A stretch of DNA of 64,000 nt from G963556115 sp963666605 (GTDB taxonomy: Bacteria > Planctomycetota > SZUA-567): the NCBI GenBank assembly GCA_965140405.1, contig OZ223208.1:3224001-3288000 (forward strand), given 5' to 3'. Within the stretch, counting starts at the first letter, position 1. Every line of letters begins with the position of its first letter. The notes under the pieces are model-generated. The model was not told the origin of the DNA. It was given only the letters and a program-made list of their open reading frames with translations, and did no database searches. Below are positions 25,923-35,635 of this stretch, piece after piece. A program made the translations under genes and the position numbers.

Positions 25923-28818
25923 GCACTGCCCCCTCCGGGAATCGCTCAACACTAACTGCCTCACTGGTACTGACATACTTCAAAGCAGTCCTAACCGCCA
26001 GAGCAAAATCAGCGGAGGAAAGCTCAGCTGGCAACCCGATATACAACCTATACTGCGGACCGATCAGAAACGGATGAACCCTTGCTTCCTTGATATTATG
26101 CTGTGCAAGTTCATTCTGCAATAAAGACGTAATCTTATTAGGGTCAATATTGATCTGCACCTCCAGATATTCCTGCAGAGGCTGCAAGCGTCGCAGCAGT
26201 GTTATCAGTTCACCTTTATCATAAACGCAACCTGCTACCGTAACCTTTTTAAGAATAGGTTCTGCCTCTACCTTTATAGCACCGGTTGGAATAAGTGACG
26301 CGACATATATACTCAGGTCTGAAATCTCCAGCGCAACACCAAGTTTTTTCCGTTCCAGTACATTCTCTTTGATTCGCTGATTAATTACCGCCTGCAGTTT
26401 ATCCGGATCTATACCCTGTTTTTTAAGCTCTGCATCAATCTTCTGCAGTTCTTTTGCCACTTCAGGATCTCCTGCCTCAGCCCGTGCAAGCAGTTCCTGC
26501 CTCTTTCTGGCAATATCCTGCAAATCAGATACTGAATATACCCCACCACCGGATTTATCCGCTTTTACAAGATCATCCAGTTTTTCAGGGTCCACACCAT
26601 TCTTACGCAAAATACCGTCAAGTTTCAGCAGTTCTGCTGCCGCATTAGTATCACCATTTTTTGCCCGTTGTGCCAGATCACGACGTATATCAGTGATATG
26701 AGCCAGTTCCTCTTTCGAATAGTTACCAGTATTGGAAGCTGTGCTATTGGCTGCTTTCTTTACAGCGACACTTTGCTTCTCAGTCTTATGCGCACCAAGA
26801 CTTAGCCCGGCGGCAATATTATTTGGATCTATACCCTGATCAAGGAGTTTCTCATCAAACTGCTTCAGCTTTTCTACTGCCGAATAATCCCCATCCCGCA
26901 CCCGTTGTAACAACTGATTCCGCTTATTCTGCAGATCACGGAGATTTGACTCAATACTGTCCTTATTTACCTCATTGAGATCATCCATCAATTCCAGTTC
27001 CTTTTTACGCGCTTCAACACTTCCCTTCTCCGACTCATTCTTGAGATCGGCAAGCTGCTGTATAAGGCGGTCTCTTTGATTATTCAATGACTGTTCATAG
27101 GCACTGGCCACAGAATTTTTGGCATTCGGCTGTATAAACTGTGAAAGCTTATGCTGAACTTCATACATCTTTTTGAGTTTTTCAGGATCAGGATTATCAG
27201 GATCAATACTCTTTTTCAGTTCTTCATACTGCTTCTGCAGCTGCAGTTTCTTGTGATCCAGATCCTGATCACTCACAGGCAGGAGATCTATCTCCTGTAA
27301 CTTATCTTTTCTGATACCGGTATTCAAGGTTTTACGCAACGGCCGGTAATACGGATGATCAACAACGATATCATAATCACAATAACCTAAGTCAATATTT
27401 GCCTTACCATTTGAATCAGAAATAAGATTAAAGCTTTGTGGCGGAGTTTTACCATCTTCCTTGGGATAATGCGGGGTAACAGTTATCTTAGCACCAGTAG
27501 CCTGAGGTTTTAAGTAATAGGTAATATGAATCGATTTAGGCGGATTCCTCAGAACTTTGAAGACCGCGCAGTACAGGATAGTATCTTCACTGTCAATTAC
27601 CGCGCACAGCCCTTCATACTCTCCAAGACTTGGCAACTCCAGTATATCGGTAAAATCACCGGTACGGTTATCAAAATTTGCCCGGTCCTGAACCTTGATC
27701 AACCCCTGCTTAAGCTCAATCATAATCCTGGCACCCTGCGGAATCTGGCTGGCATGACCTTTTATCGTTATATAGCCATTTTGGGTCACAAACTTCTCTT
27801 CACTCAATTCCAGACTTATTTCATTTTGGCGCTCTATCAGCATATTCACCCCGATAGCTGCCGCCCCGACAGACAGAAGCAACACAATCAAAAGAATCTT
27901 GACCAGCGGTGTCAGTGTTGTGCCTGATTTCTCTTTTTTCTTATTATTCCGACTTACGTTCACATCCTGCCGGACAATGCAGTCAAAAAGCTCCTGAGCA
28001 GATTTTGCCCTGCTGGCAACATCCTTATAGAGCATCAAAGCGACAATATCAGATAGATCTTCCGGTATATCATGAATTAATTCCTTGAGTGGCGGCAGAG
28101 TAAGCTGACTAGATGTATGCCAGTACATCCAGCGCTCAGCCAGAGAATTATTAAGTTTAAATTCACTGGTCTTATGATTATATACCGCAGGGAACTGCTG
28201 CTGAAACAATTCACTGCCCAAAGCATATTCATAAATTATCATTCCGAGAGAATAGAGGTTACTCTGTGCAGAAGGAACAAAATTCTCAGCATCGAAGGAC
28301 TCCGGAGACATATACTTCGCAAACTCAGCATTCAATATCTCATCATTATTGTAGCTGGTAGAGAGAGTATAGCTGTTCATTATCCAAGAACCGTTGGCAT
28401 TACTGATGATGTTATCAGGAAGCAGCGGGTTGAAGAGTAGAGGTTCCTCACGATCATGCACCATTCTCAGTGCCTGCAGCATCTGACTGATTAATAAAGC
28501 CACCTGACTTAAAGCAGCCGGATTCTTTGAAACAAGATCCTTGATGGATTTACCATAATCCTCAAAAACCATCCAGGCATTATGATCATTATCTATCTTG
28601 GAACTCAGTATTCCGGTAATAAACGGTGACTTACCAATACCAGCAAAAAGTTCGATCTCATCTCTAGCGCTTTTACTGTCCTGAGCAGCGACACTTCTGA
28701 TAACAATCGGTCTGGATACACTATCAGCAATCTTCTGTATTCCACGATACAGGGTGTATTGTGATTTTTTCGCTATCTCATTCTCAATAACGACACTGTC
28801 ATCGAATACATCTACCAT
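25915..28818 (-). CDS. Membrane pseudokinase with tandem repeats and an SctD-like C-terminus
   Basis: 967 aa. Residues ~1-290 have a protein-kinase fold: the APE region reads YMSPESF, followed by SNLYSLGMIIYEYALG. The catalytic elements are lost, however: the HRDLKPEN loop is FNPLLPDNI, DFG is absent and no glycine loop or VAIK lysine is seen. One membrane helix (~305-328) follows a KKKEK stop-transfer. Beyond it are a beta-rich domain, a coiled coil (~520-620), three tandem ~45-residue repeats with a GiDP signature (about 622-669, 706-751, 764-811) and a C-terminal domain (~840-967) resembling the periplasmic part of type III secretion SctD/YscD. It lies between an FHA protein and CpaF, suggesting a phospho-signal-sensing inner-membrane scaffold for the pilus motor. 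Confidence 0.7.
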   Translation of the reverse strand: MVDVFDDSVVIENEIAKKSQYTLYRGIQKIADSVSRPIVIRSVAAQDSKSARDEIELFAGIGKSPFITGILSSKIDNDHNAWMVFEDYGKSIKDLVSKNPAALSQVALLISQMLQALRMVHDREEPLLFNPLLPDNIISNANGSWIMNSYTLSTSYNNDEILNAEFAKYMSPESFDAENFVPSAQSNLYSLGMIIYEYALGSELFQQQFPAVYNHKTSEFKLNNSLAERWMYWHTSSQLTLPPLKELIHDIPEDLSDIVALMLYKDVASRAKSAQELFDCIVRQDVNVSRNNKKKEKSGTTLTPLVKILLIVLLLSVGAAAIGVNMLIERQNEISLELSEEKFVTQNGYITIKGHASQIPQGARIMIELKQGLIKVQDRANFDNRTGDFTDILELPSLGEYEGLCAVIDSEDTILYCAVFKVLRNPPKSIHITYYLKPQATGAKITVTPHYPKEDGKTPPQSFNLISDSNGKANIDLGYCDYDIVVDHPYYRPLRKTLNTGIRKDKLQEIDLLPVSDQDLDHKKLQLQKQYEELKKSIDPDNPDPEKLKKMYEVQHKLSQFIQPNAKNSVASAYEQSLNNQRDRLIQQLADLKNESEKGSVEARKKELELMDDLNEVNKDSIESNLRDLQNKRNQLLQRVRDGDYSAVEKLKQFDEKLLDQGIDPNNIAAGLSLGAHKTEKQSVAVKKAANSTASNTGNYSKEELAHITDIRRDLAQRAKNGDTNAAAELLKLDGILRKNGVDPEKLDDLVKADKSGGGVYSVSDLQDIARKRQELLARAEAGDPEVAKELQKIDAELKKQGIDPDKLQAVINQRIKENVLERKKLGVALEISDLSIYVASLIPTGAIKVEAEPILKKVTVAGCVYDKGELITLLRRLQPLQEYLEVQINIDPNKITSLLQNELAQHNIKEARVHPFLIGPQYRLYIGLPAELSSADFALAVRTALKYVSTSEAVSVERFPEGAVHE

Positions 28819-28836
28819 TTTTTATCCCCATCCATA

Positions 28837-29682
28837 TTATTCCTGATTCATTTCATCTCGAATATGCTCAATTCTCAGATTTACAAACCACCAGAGTGCA
28901 TTCAGATATGCTTTATCACTCTCAGCCACCGATAAACTTTCTGACGGATCCAATACCCGTACCCTGTTCATCATAGCATAGAGCATCAGCGGATTATCAT
29001 CCACACACTCCACTACCGGCTTACCATCTGTTACACCTACCACCGGCATTATAGTCATCAAGGTATAGAGTTCCGCCCACTTTGCTAGCGCATAGCTATT
29101 ATCATCGCTATTATCACCGCTATTATCCCTTATCCAGGCATCAGCAAATCTGTCATTGACCGTTTCATTAATCTGTCGGTTCTCTTCCCAGACTTTGAGG
29201 CGCTTATAAATTCGTGAATATGCCAGATTCCATTGATGATGTGTTATTTCAGTATTAGAAACATTTTTTTTATGGTGAAGTGACTTAACCATATAGCCAG
29301 CACCACTGATAACAATCAGCAGAATAATCAGCGGAAAGATGATATTTGCCAGCTTTACTCCGTTACGCTCATTGACCGAACAGAGCTTGATATTAACGCC
29401 ATCGCCAATAGTTATTGTATTTCCGGCCTTCAAAAAAATCTTATTATTAACAAATTTACCGTCAACATAAATTCCACGGGAAGATAAATTCTCCACCATT
29501 ATCCGCTTATTACTAAGGGATATAGTAAAATGTTCCGCCATCACGCCGGGATCACTGAGCACTACTTCATTAACATCCAGAGAACCGACAAGTATATTTT
29601 CATCACCAATACTATATATCTTTCCCGCCGAGTCGCCGGAAAGAACCTCAATATAATAATCTCCATTCTGCTGATTCACCAT
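28837..29682 (-). CDS. FHA-domain membrane protein
   Basis: 281 aa. The N-terminal FHA domain (~8-105) has VGSLDVNEVVLSDPGVMAEH and NLSSRGIYVDGKFV, the usual phosphothreonine-binding loops; the first Arg of the consensus GR is replaced (GS), so binding may be altered. One membrane helix at ~114-134 (LANIIFPLIILLIVISGAGY) leads to a helical C-terminal domain. FHA plus one helix is the layout of SctD N-termini, and the next gene carries an SctD-like C-terminus, so together they look like a split SctD-type ring protein. It is in the minus-strand tad operon. Confidence 0.72.
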   Translation of the reverse strand: MVNQQNGDYYIEVLSGDSAGKIYSIGDENILVGSLDVNEVVLSDPGVMAEHFTISLSNKRIMVENLSSRGIYVDGKFVNNKIFLKAGNTITIGDGVNIKLCSVNERNGVKLANIIFPLIILLIVISGAGYMVKSLHHKKNVSNTEITHHQWNLAYSRIYKRLKVWEENRQINETVNDRFADAWIRDNSGDNSDDNSYALAKWAELYTLMTIMPVVGVTDGKPVVECVDDNPLMLYAMMNRVRVLDPSESLSVAESDKAYLNALWWFVNLRIEHIRDEMNQE

Positions 29683-29697
29683 TTAAAACACCTGTTA

Positions 29698-30660
29698 TCA
29701 GAAGGAAAAACCAAGATTGTTAACATCATCCATGAACTTCAGGATGAATGGACCCAAAAGAATTATAAGACCGCCGATAAGAATCAGAAAACCCGGCACC
29801 AATATCTTTACTCTGGCCTTTCCTGCCTTGTCCTGAGCCTCTGTTACCCGCATTTTTTTATACTTTGAAGACGAATTTTCCAGTAAAGACGCGATCGGCC
29901 GTCCGAACTTTAAGGCATTGATTATCTCATCAGCAAAACCCTGCGCAATCGGTACCGGCAGCAGCCGCTGTCTAAAGCCGATCATCGCCTCGGTCATCGA
30001 TGCGCCGCGTTCAAGATCATACAGAACCGCATCAAACTCCTCGCCGATAGGGTGTGAACCATAATTCATTACAATCAGTTCCATAGCCTTCTGCAATGAT
30101 GCTCCTGCATTCATCGTCATACTCAGTATATCCATCACATATGGCATCAAACGTGAGACATCAGCAAAACGCTTCTCAATAGTCATATGAATCCAGGTTT
30201 TTATAAAAATATATGACATCGCAAAGCCAAAGAATGGTGCTCCCACCAGCAAACCCGGGCTAATACGTAAAAAAGCCAGAGCATATATCAAAGAAACCCA
30301 TATTGCAGAGAAATACACCAACCCAAGAAGCTGATCATCACTCATATTCTTCGGCCAACAGGCACGCGCATATATTTCCACCATCTCCTGCCGCACACTT
30401 CCTCCCCCGATTGCTTTACCAATAGCGGCGCAAATATTCATAAATTTGGCTCTGGTAGTTCCATCATCCGGATAAACCATACGGGCACGCCGTATATAAC
30501 CGAACTCCGTTTTTTTTTCTTCAGCAACCGGACTGTTACGCCGATCAGATTTAGCGTTGTCTTTACGGGAAGGGATAAATAACGCCCAGACCAGAACACC
30601 GACGGTAATTCCAGTAAAGAACAGTATCAATGTCTGCAGCAACAAATTCAGATCAAACAT
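29698..30660 (-). CDS. tadC: TadC-like type II/IV secretion F-domain protein
   Basis: Inner-membrane platform protein of about 320 aa. T2SF pattern: MPYVMDILSMTMNAGASLQKAMELI, then GASMTEAMIGFRQRL and C-terminal paired helices (ILVPGFLILIGGLIILLGPFIL). I prefer the ATG at 30660; an in-frame TTG at 30675 starts one base from the previous stop. It is paired with the TadB-like gene directly upstream; together they couple the CpaF ATPase to pilin polymerisation. Confidence 0.9.
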   Translation of the reverse strand: MFDLNLLLQTLILFFTGITVGVLVWALFIPSRKDNAKSDRRNSPVAEEKKTEFGYIRRARMVYPDDGTTRAKFMNICAAIGKAIGGGSVRQEMVEIYARACWPKNMSDDQLLGLVYFSAIWVSLIYALAFLRISPGLLVGAPFFGFAMSYIFIKTWIHMTIEKRFADVSRLMPYVMDILSMTMNAGASLQKAMELIVMNYGSHPIGEEFDAVLYDLERGASMTEAMIGFRQRLLPVPIAQGFADEIINALKFGRPIASLLENSSSKYKKMRVTEAQDKAGKARVKILVPGFLILIGGLIILLGPFILKFMDDVNNLGFSF

Positions 30661-30675
30661 ATTCTCACGTGTCAA

Positions 30676-31524
30676 CTAATAATCAATTCTAACAATACGC
30701 CGCGCCCAATAATACCCGGAACCGATAAATACTCCGGCGACACAAAGCATTCCAAATCCCATCCAGGTATTGAACATCTCTATTACTGCTTTACTGTCAA
30801 TCAACGTGACAATAGCCAGCATAAGCGGTGGTGCCGCAAGTAAGCCTAAGGTTGAAGCCCGTCCCTCGGCTGTAGCCGCTTTCAATTCCTTCTTCATGGC
30901 ATTCTGACTTTCCAGAGACTCACTGAGTTCCTCCAGTGTTCTTACAATATTACCACCAAGCTGATTATTCATTATTACAATAACAGAGAACAGTTGAAAA
31001 CTGGGCATATCCAGTCTTTGAGCCGTAGAAGCAACAATACTGTCAAAATTCTCACCCATCTCCCAACCCTGAGACATAATAAGACATTCATACATCATCG
31101 GTGGCGGGATATCCTCTGCCAATTGCTTGAGCGACTGAGTAAACGAAAGTCCAGAACCGAGAAGAATGCTCAAGCGCCGTATCATCTTCGGCAACTGCTC
31201 ATCCAGTTCTTCAAGCCGCTTTTTCCATTTAAAATCAGCTACCAGCTGTGGAATGAACCAGATAGCAAGCCAGAGTGCAAGTCCTAAAATTTTTAGTGAA
31301 AACAAAAAATAAAACAACGGCATCATCACGATAAACATCAGACAATACCAGTAGTATATATACTTCTCAGAGTCTTTGACATCAGGCTTGAAACGCAATC
31401 TTATTTCATCAAGCCAGGCAACATCATGACTTATTCTCCTGCTGACACCATTACGGAAACTCCACACAAAGGCCGCAACAGCAATACCGGTAAATAAAGC
31501 GATACCCAGAGTATAATCAGTCAT
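30676..31524 (-). CDS. tadB: TadB-like type II/IV secretion F-domain protein
   Basis: 282 aa with N- and C-terminal membrane helices and the T2SF core (LPKMIRRLSILLGSGLSFTQ, then IVIMNNQLGGNIVRTLEELS). Together with TadC it forms the inner-membrane platform of the Flp pilus machine. It follows the FHA-CpaF gene by 14 bp. Confidence 0.9.
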   Translation of the reverse strand: MTDYTLGIALFTGIAVAAFVWSFRNGVSRRISHDVAWLDEIRLRFKPDVKDSEKYIYYWYCLMFIVMMPLFYFLFSLKILGLALWLAIWFIPQLVADFKWKKRLEELDEQLPKMIRRLSILLGSGLSFTQSLKQLAEDIPPPMMYECLIMSQGWEMGENFDSIVASTAQRLDMPSFQLFSVIVIMNNQLGGNIVRTLEELSESLESQNAMKKELKAATAEGRASTLGLLAAPPLMLAIVTLIDSKAVIEMFNTWMGFGMLCVAGVFIGSGYYWARRIVRIDY

Positions 31525-31538
31525 AATATAAAATCTCT

Positions 31539-33422
31539 CTAATGCTCTAATTCAAAGACACGTTCAATATCCAACAATCCATTATTGACCAGTTCCGGTA
31601 AAAATCCCGGAATATAACCATTATGCACCAAATAATGCTTTCCGCTTACAGGATCGAATTCATTCTTCATTATAATGCGGGTAATAATCTGCCCCGTAAC
31701 CGGATTAATTCCCTTAACCTCCGCAATAGCAGAGACGACACGCTGATGATTTGGTAAGCGCTCCAACTGTACAACCACATCCAGTGCCTGCGAAATCTGC
31801 TGCCGTACCGCCTGCAGCGGAATATCAACCGCCATTAGCATCATCGATTCAAGTCTGGTCATTGCATCCTGTGAATTATTTGCATGTATAGTGGTCATCG
31901 AACCATTGTGACCGGTATTCATCGCCTGAAGCATATCAAACACCTCCGCCCCGCGACATTCACCAACGATGATTCGGTCAGGGCGCATACGAAGTGAATT
32001 TATGATCAGATCACGAATAGTAACTTGCCCTTTGCCTTCCACATTGGCAGCCCGTGATTCCAGGGTTACCAGATGCTTCTGCTGCAACTGCAATTCCGCA
32101 GAGTCCTCAATTGTAACCAGACGTTCATCTTCACCGATAAAACCTGAAAGCACGTTTAACATTGTCGTCTTTCCTGTTCCCGTTCCCCCGGATATCACAA
32201 CATTCTTCTTGCCGCCGATAACACCTTTAAGGAGCTCAAGCGCATTATCATTGAGTGCCCCCCATTCCAGAAGATCTTTATAAGTGATACGTTCCTTAGG
32301 AAATCTTCGAATAGTCATGCATGCACCTTTGAGTGCAAGCGGCGGAATAATCGCATTTATTCTGGAACCATCGGCAAGGCGGGCATCAACAATCGGACTT
32401 GAACGGTCAATACGCCGTCCCAGAGGAGCAACGATTCTTTCAAGCACAGACATTAATGAATCATCATCAAGAAAAGTATGACAGGTCTTGGTTATAACAC
32501 CATTCTGCTCAACATATATCTGAGTTGGCGAAACAACCATAATCTCGGTAACCCCAGGCATCTCCAATAGATCCTGAAGCGGTCCCAGACCGAAGATCAT
32601 ATCACAGACAACCTTCTTAATATGTCTGGTTATAATATAATACTGCACATTCTCTGGCATATATGCCGCCATTTTATTGATTGCTTCGGCGAACACTCCT
32701 TCAAACGGATCAGCAAGATCGCTAATCATTCTGGAATTATCACTCAGCCCGAGTTTATCAACTACGTCAGCGTCATAATCCTCTGCCAGTGCTTCAACCT
32801 TCTTATTAAATCCCGGAATACTATAACTACGCCCCGTGGAGGTATTCCCAGAACTAAGAAACCTCAGCACCCGCCACTGCATAGCCAATACCAGCAGCGG
32901 TAAATGGTATTTCCCTTTGGCAGAAAGTTTATCAGCGAGTTCCTGTTTAACAATAGCGTCAATTTTCAAGCCGATAGCAAGGAGTCTTTCCCTGCTTGCT
33001 TGAGTCGCATCGGTCTGGCGTTGCCGCAAATCCACGCTCTCCACAACCAGAACATGTATCTTTCGCAACATGAGAGCAAGTTCTTCGAGTGAGACCCCTG
33101 ACTCACGGGGTGCAGGATCTGCCGAACTCTGACGTAGAGTAAGAAAATATCCCGGTAATGATATTTCAGAGATAGGCTTCAGTTTCGCACTTTTGCCGGG
33201 AGCTATATCAACTCCATCTACTCTGATAGGCATAGCATCAGAACTGACAGTCACCCACCAGCCTCCGGATGCCCGATCAACAGCAAAAACTTGGGACGAG
33301 ATAAAGCGTGATTTACTCAGGACAACATCATTATCAACCGATCTGCCAACGGTAAATCCAGATGACTTATCATAGGCCACCCACTGTCTGCTACGAAGAA
33401 TATCATTTACAATTACCTGCAT
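31539..33422 (-). CDS. cpaF: FHA-domain fused CpaF/TadA-type ATPase
   Basis: 627 aa. Residues ~1-95 form an FHA-like domain (FTVGRSVDNDVVLSKSRFIS). A helical linker leads to the full CpaF ATPase from ~240: VVSPTQIYVEQNG, Walker A ISGGTGTGKTTMLNVLSGF, TIEDSAELQLQQKH, Walker B RPDRIIVGECRGAEV and TGHNGSMTTIHANNS. The fusion would let the motor dock on phosphorylated partners, matching the separate FHA and pseudokinase genes downstream. It is the principal ATPase of the locus by position, between CpaB and TadB. Confidence 0.93.
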   Translation of the reverse strand: MQVIVNDILRSRQWVAYDKSSGFTVGRSVDNDVVLSKSRFISSQVFAVDRASGGWWVTVSSDAMPIRVDGVDIAPGKSAKLKPISEISLPGYFLTLRQSSADPAPRESGVSLEELALMLRKIHVLVVESVDLRQRQTDATQASRERLLAIGLKIDAIVKQELADKLSAKGKYHLPLLVLAMQWRVLRFLSSGNTSTGRSYSIPGFNKKVEALAEDYDADVVDKLGLSDNSRMISDLADPFEGVFAEAINKMAAYMPENVQYYIITRHIKKVVCDMIFGLGPLQDLLEMPGVTEIMVVSPTQIYVEQNGVITKTCHTFLDDDSLMSVLERIVAPLGRRIDRSSPIVDARLADGSRINAIIPPLALKGACMTIRRFPKERITYKDLLEWGALNDNALELLKGVIGGKKNVVISGGTGTGKTTMLNVLSGFIGEDERLVTIEDSAELQLQQKHLVTLESRAANVEGKGQVTIRDLIINSLRMRPDRIIVGECRGAEVFDMLQAMNTGHNGSMTTIHANNSQDAMTRLESMMLMAVDIPLQAVRQQISQALDVVVQLERLPNHQRVVSAIAEVKGINPVTGQIITRIIMKNEFDPVSGKHYLVHNGYIPGFLPELVNNGLLDIERVFELEH

Positions 33423-33435
33423 TCATTTACCCTGC

Positions 33436-34263
33436 TTATTCTTTGGGACGTAAAATCAGCGAAATAGTCGTATTGGGTGCATTATAATACTGAGTAAGAG
33501 TAACAGCATCCGATTTATCCAGTCTGAACGTGACTTCATTACCGTCCTGCACCTCAGACTGAGTATTATAACCCAGTTGTATCCTATCCATGGATATCAG
33601 TGAGCCTATCATAAAGACCTCGACATCTTCAAGAATAGTAATTGTCTGCATTTCACCGACACCACCCTGCTGCAGAGAGCCTAATGGAGCCAGCAGTTTG
33701 GACATTAGAGCATTGGGATTGATAGTAAGATCTGAAACGTTGGTATTATCATCTATACCGTTTTCAGAATCCTGAGGCTTGGGCATCGTTACCAGAATAT
33801 CGACATGATCACCCGGGACAAGTCGGGAGCCGAACAGATTTTCTTTTGACAGAATAACCGTTTTCAAAAAACCACTTTTAAATTTCTCATCAAAATTAAA
33901 TGATTCCGCCATATAACTATAGAGTAAAGGATTATCAGCGGCAACAGCGTTAGCCAAAACCCTTCCTTCAAACAGCTGGACATCAGCTGCAGGCACACAA
34001 CGGTCAATAAAACTTTTCACTGAAGGCACCACCGGAATATCAATCGGTTTGAGATCAGAATTAACCTTCAAAACATGACCCACCGGAAGGTCCTTGGTTG
34101 CGACAAGAATTTCTTTAGTTGGAAGATTACTGACAACGTTATTTTGTGCTGCAGAATTTTTGATTCCCTTCAGGAATACAAACATCATCCCGAGTGCCAG
34201 AAGACCAGCTATTATTGCAATAATAATCCCGACCTTTTTTCTATCTCCATTTTCTTCTGCCAT
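33436..34263 (-). CDS. cpaB: CpaB/RcpC-type pilus assembly protein
   Basis: 275 aa: one N-terminal membrane helix (VGIIIAIIAGLLALGMMFVF), then an SAF domain (TKEILVATKDLPVGHVLKV) and the RcpC C-terminal part with GSRLVPGDHVDILVTMPKP and a final DAVTLTQYYN. CpaB proteins sit in the periplasm next to the secretin, probably binding peptidoglycan. Strong RBS (GGGGG). It is preceded by a 232-bp gap in which only a short unsupported hydrophobic frame is seen. Confidence 0.9.
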   Translation of the reverse strand: MAEENGDRKKVGIIIAIIAGLLALGMMFVFLKGIKNSAAQNNVVSNLPTKEILVATKDLPVGHVLKVNSDLKPIDIPVVPSVKSFIDRCVPAADVQLFEGRVLANAVAADNPLLYSYMAESFNFDEKFKSGFLKTVILSKENLFGSRLVPGDHVDILVTMPKPQDSENGIDDNTNVSDLTINPNALMSKLLAPLGSLQQGGVGEMQTITILEDVEVFMIGSLISMDRIQLGYNTQSEVQDGNEVTFRLDKSDAVTLTQYYNAPNTTISLILRPKE

Positions 34264-34495
34264 GAAACCCCCTGTAGTTATATATACCCAGAATATAAAC
34301 GGATCAACTCCAGCCTTTAGAGCAAATCCCCACTATTTTATAATACATATTAACTACACGCTTTACAATATTAATCTACCTGAAATTACAGATAATACAC
34401 CACATATACACCAGTTAATACCAATAACCCGCCGGCGGTAAGAACAGACTTTAAAGGTACTTTACACAACAACCTGTAAGAACTCAAAACTGCTA

Positions 34496-35632
34496 TTACT
34501 GCAGATTCAGACTCTTCTCATAGCGTTTGAAAATATCCGACTTTTCCCCGTTATATCCCTGCAGAGTATTTTTTACTGCTTCAATATCACCTTTTTTATG
34601 CTTCACTACCGCTTCAGCAAGCACTGCTGTCTCACTTCCTGCCGCTATTCGCTGCAATTGACTTGCAGCCTCTTCACCGAGAAGCATATCATCCAACATA
34701 AGAGCCACATTCAGCATCTCTTTCCAGGCTATCAACCGGTCACAATCAGGATCTTCCAACATTGAACTCAGAATATCTTTGGCTTCTACAGGCTTATGAC
34801 TGCGCAAACAGGTTCGCACAGTCATAAGCTTCAGATCATTACGATCCTTATAGCTCTTCTCCGCCAGAAGTTTTTCAAATAAAGGTAAAGCATCATCATA
34901 ATCAGCCAGACGATAATATACTGTCGCCAGATTCTCCTGCAACGCACTCTCGTCCGGAGCCAGTGAAAAAGCTTCAAGGAAATATTTTTTTGCCTCTTTA
35001 TCATGACCTTCCATCTGCGCGATATACCCCAAATTCTGTAGCAGCCCCGGAGCATTCGGGTGCTTTTTCACCGCCCCGGCAAGAAAAATCTTGGCCTGAG
35101 AAATATCTGCCGCTTCAATATACATCTCCGCTGCAGCCATCTCATACTGCACATTATTTGTATCGATTGCTGCTGCCTTCAAGTAACATTCAAGCGCCTT
35201 ATCGATTTTACCCTGTCGTTCATTATACACGCCCAGATAATATACAAAACGTGCCTCCTCAGGCCACTGCAGCAAACCACTTTCAGCGACAGCTGTAATC
35301 TCATCCAGACCTCGATCCAATTCAATAAAAATTTGCAGACGCAGGAGATTCGCATCCACAACATTACTCTTCATCGCCAGAGATGCATCAACCTGCTCCA
35401 GGGCTTCACTAAGATTACCCATTGTAAATAATTGTGTTGCTTTCTCATAGGCAGAGGCAGCATCCATTCTTTCCTTGTTCTCATTGAGTTTTTTTGCAGC
35501 TTCAGCAGTATATTTCCCATGACGCTCCCCCCCGGACATGCAGCCACTAGCTCCAAGTGACAACAACAACAGGACAGCGCCGCAAATTATCTGACCACCT
35601 TTTATTGTAATATCATTCATTTCTATTCCCAT
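34496..35632 (-). CDS. tadD: TadD-like TPR lipoprotein
   Basis: 378 aa. The signal peptide ends in a lipobox (SLGASG|C31), so it is predicted to be outer-membrane anchored. About six TPR-like repeats follow (for example AARFVYYLGVYNERQGKIDK and ALECYLKAAAIDTNNVQYEM). TadD-type pilotins help localise or assemble the secretin, whose gene ends four bases upstream. The start could also be the ATG at 35620. Confidence 0.85.
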   Translation of the reverse strand: MGIEMNDITIKGGQIICGAVLLLLSLGASGCMSGGERHGKYTAEAAKKLNENKERMDAASAYEKATQLFTMGNLSEALEQVDASLAMKSNVVDANLLRLQIFIELDRGLDEITAVAESGLLQWPEEARFVYYLGVYNERQGKIDKALECYLKAAAIDTNNVQYEMAAAEMYIEAADISQAKIFLAGAVKKHPNAPGLLQNLGYIAQMEGHDKEAKKYFLEAFSLAPDESALQENLATVYYRLADYDDALPLFEKLLAEKSYKDRNDLKLMTVRTCLRSHKPVEAKDILSSMLEDPDCDRLIAWKEMLNVALMLDDMLLGEEAASQLQRIAAGSETAVLAEAVVKHKKGDIEAVKNTLQGYNGEKSDIFKRYEKSLNLQ

Positions 35633-35635
35633 CGG

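Noticed and set aside
34386..34487. 33-codon hydrophobic minus-strand frame between TadD and CpaB genes (ends VLTGGLL-like membrane helix)
   Set aside because: Only a TTG start without ribosome-binding site; cannot be told from chance in a short spacer.
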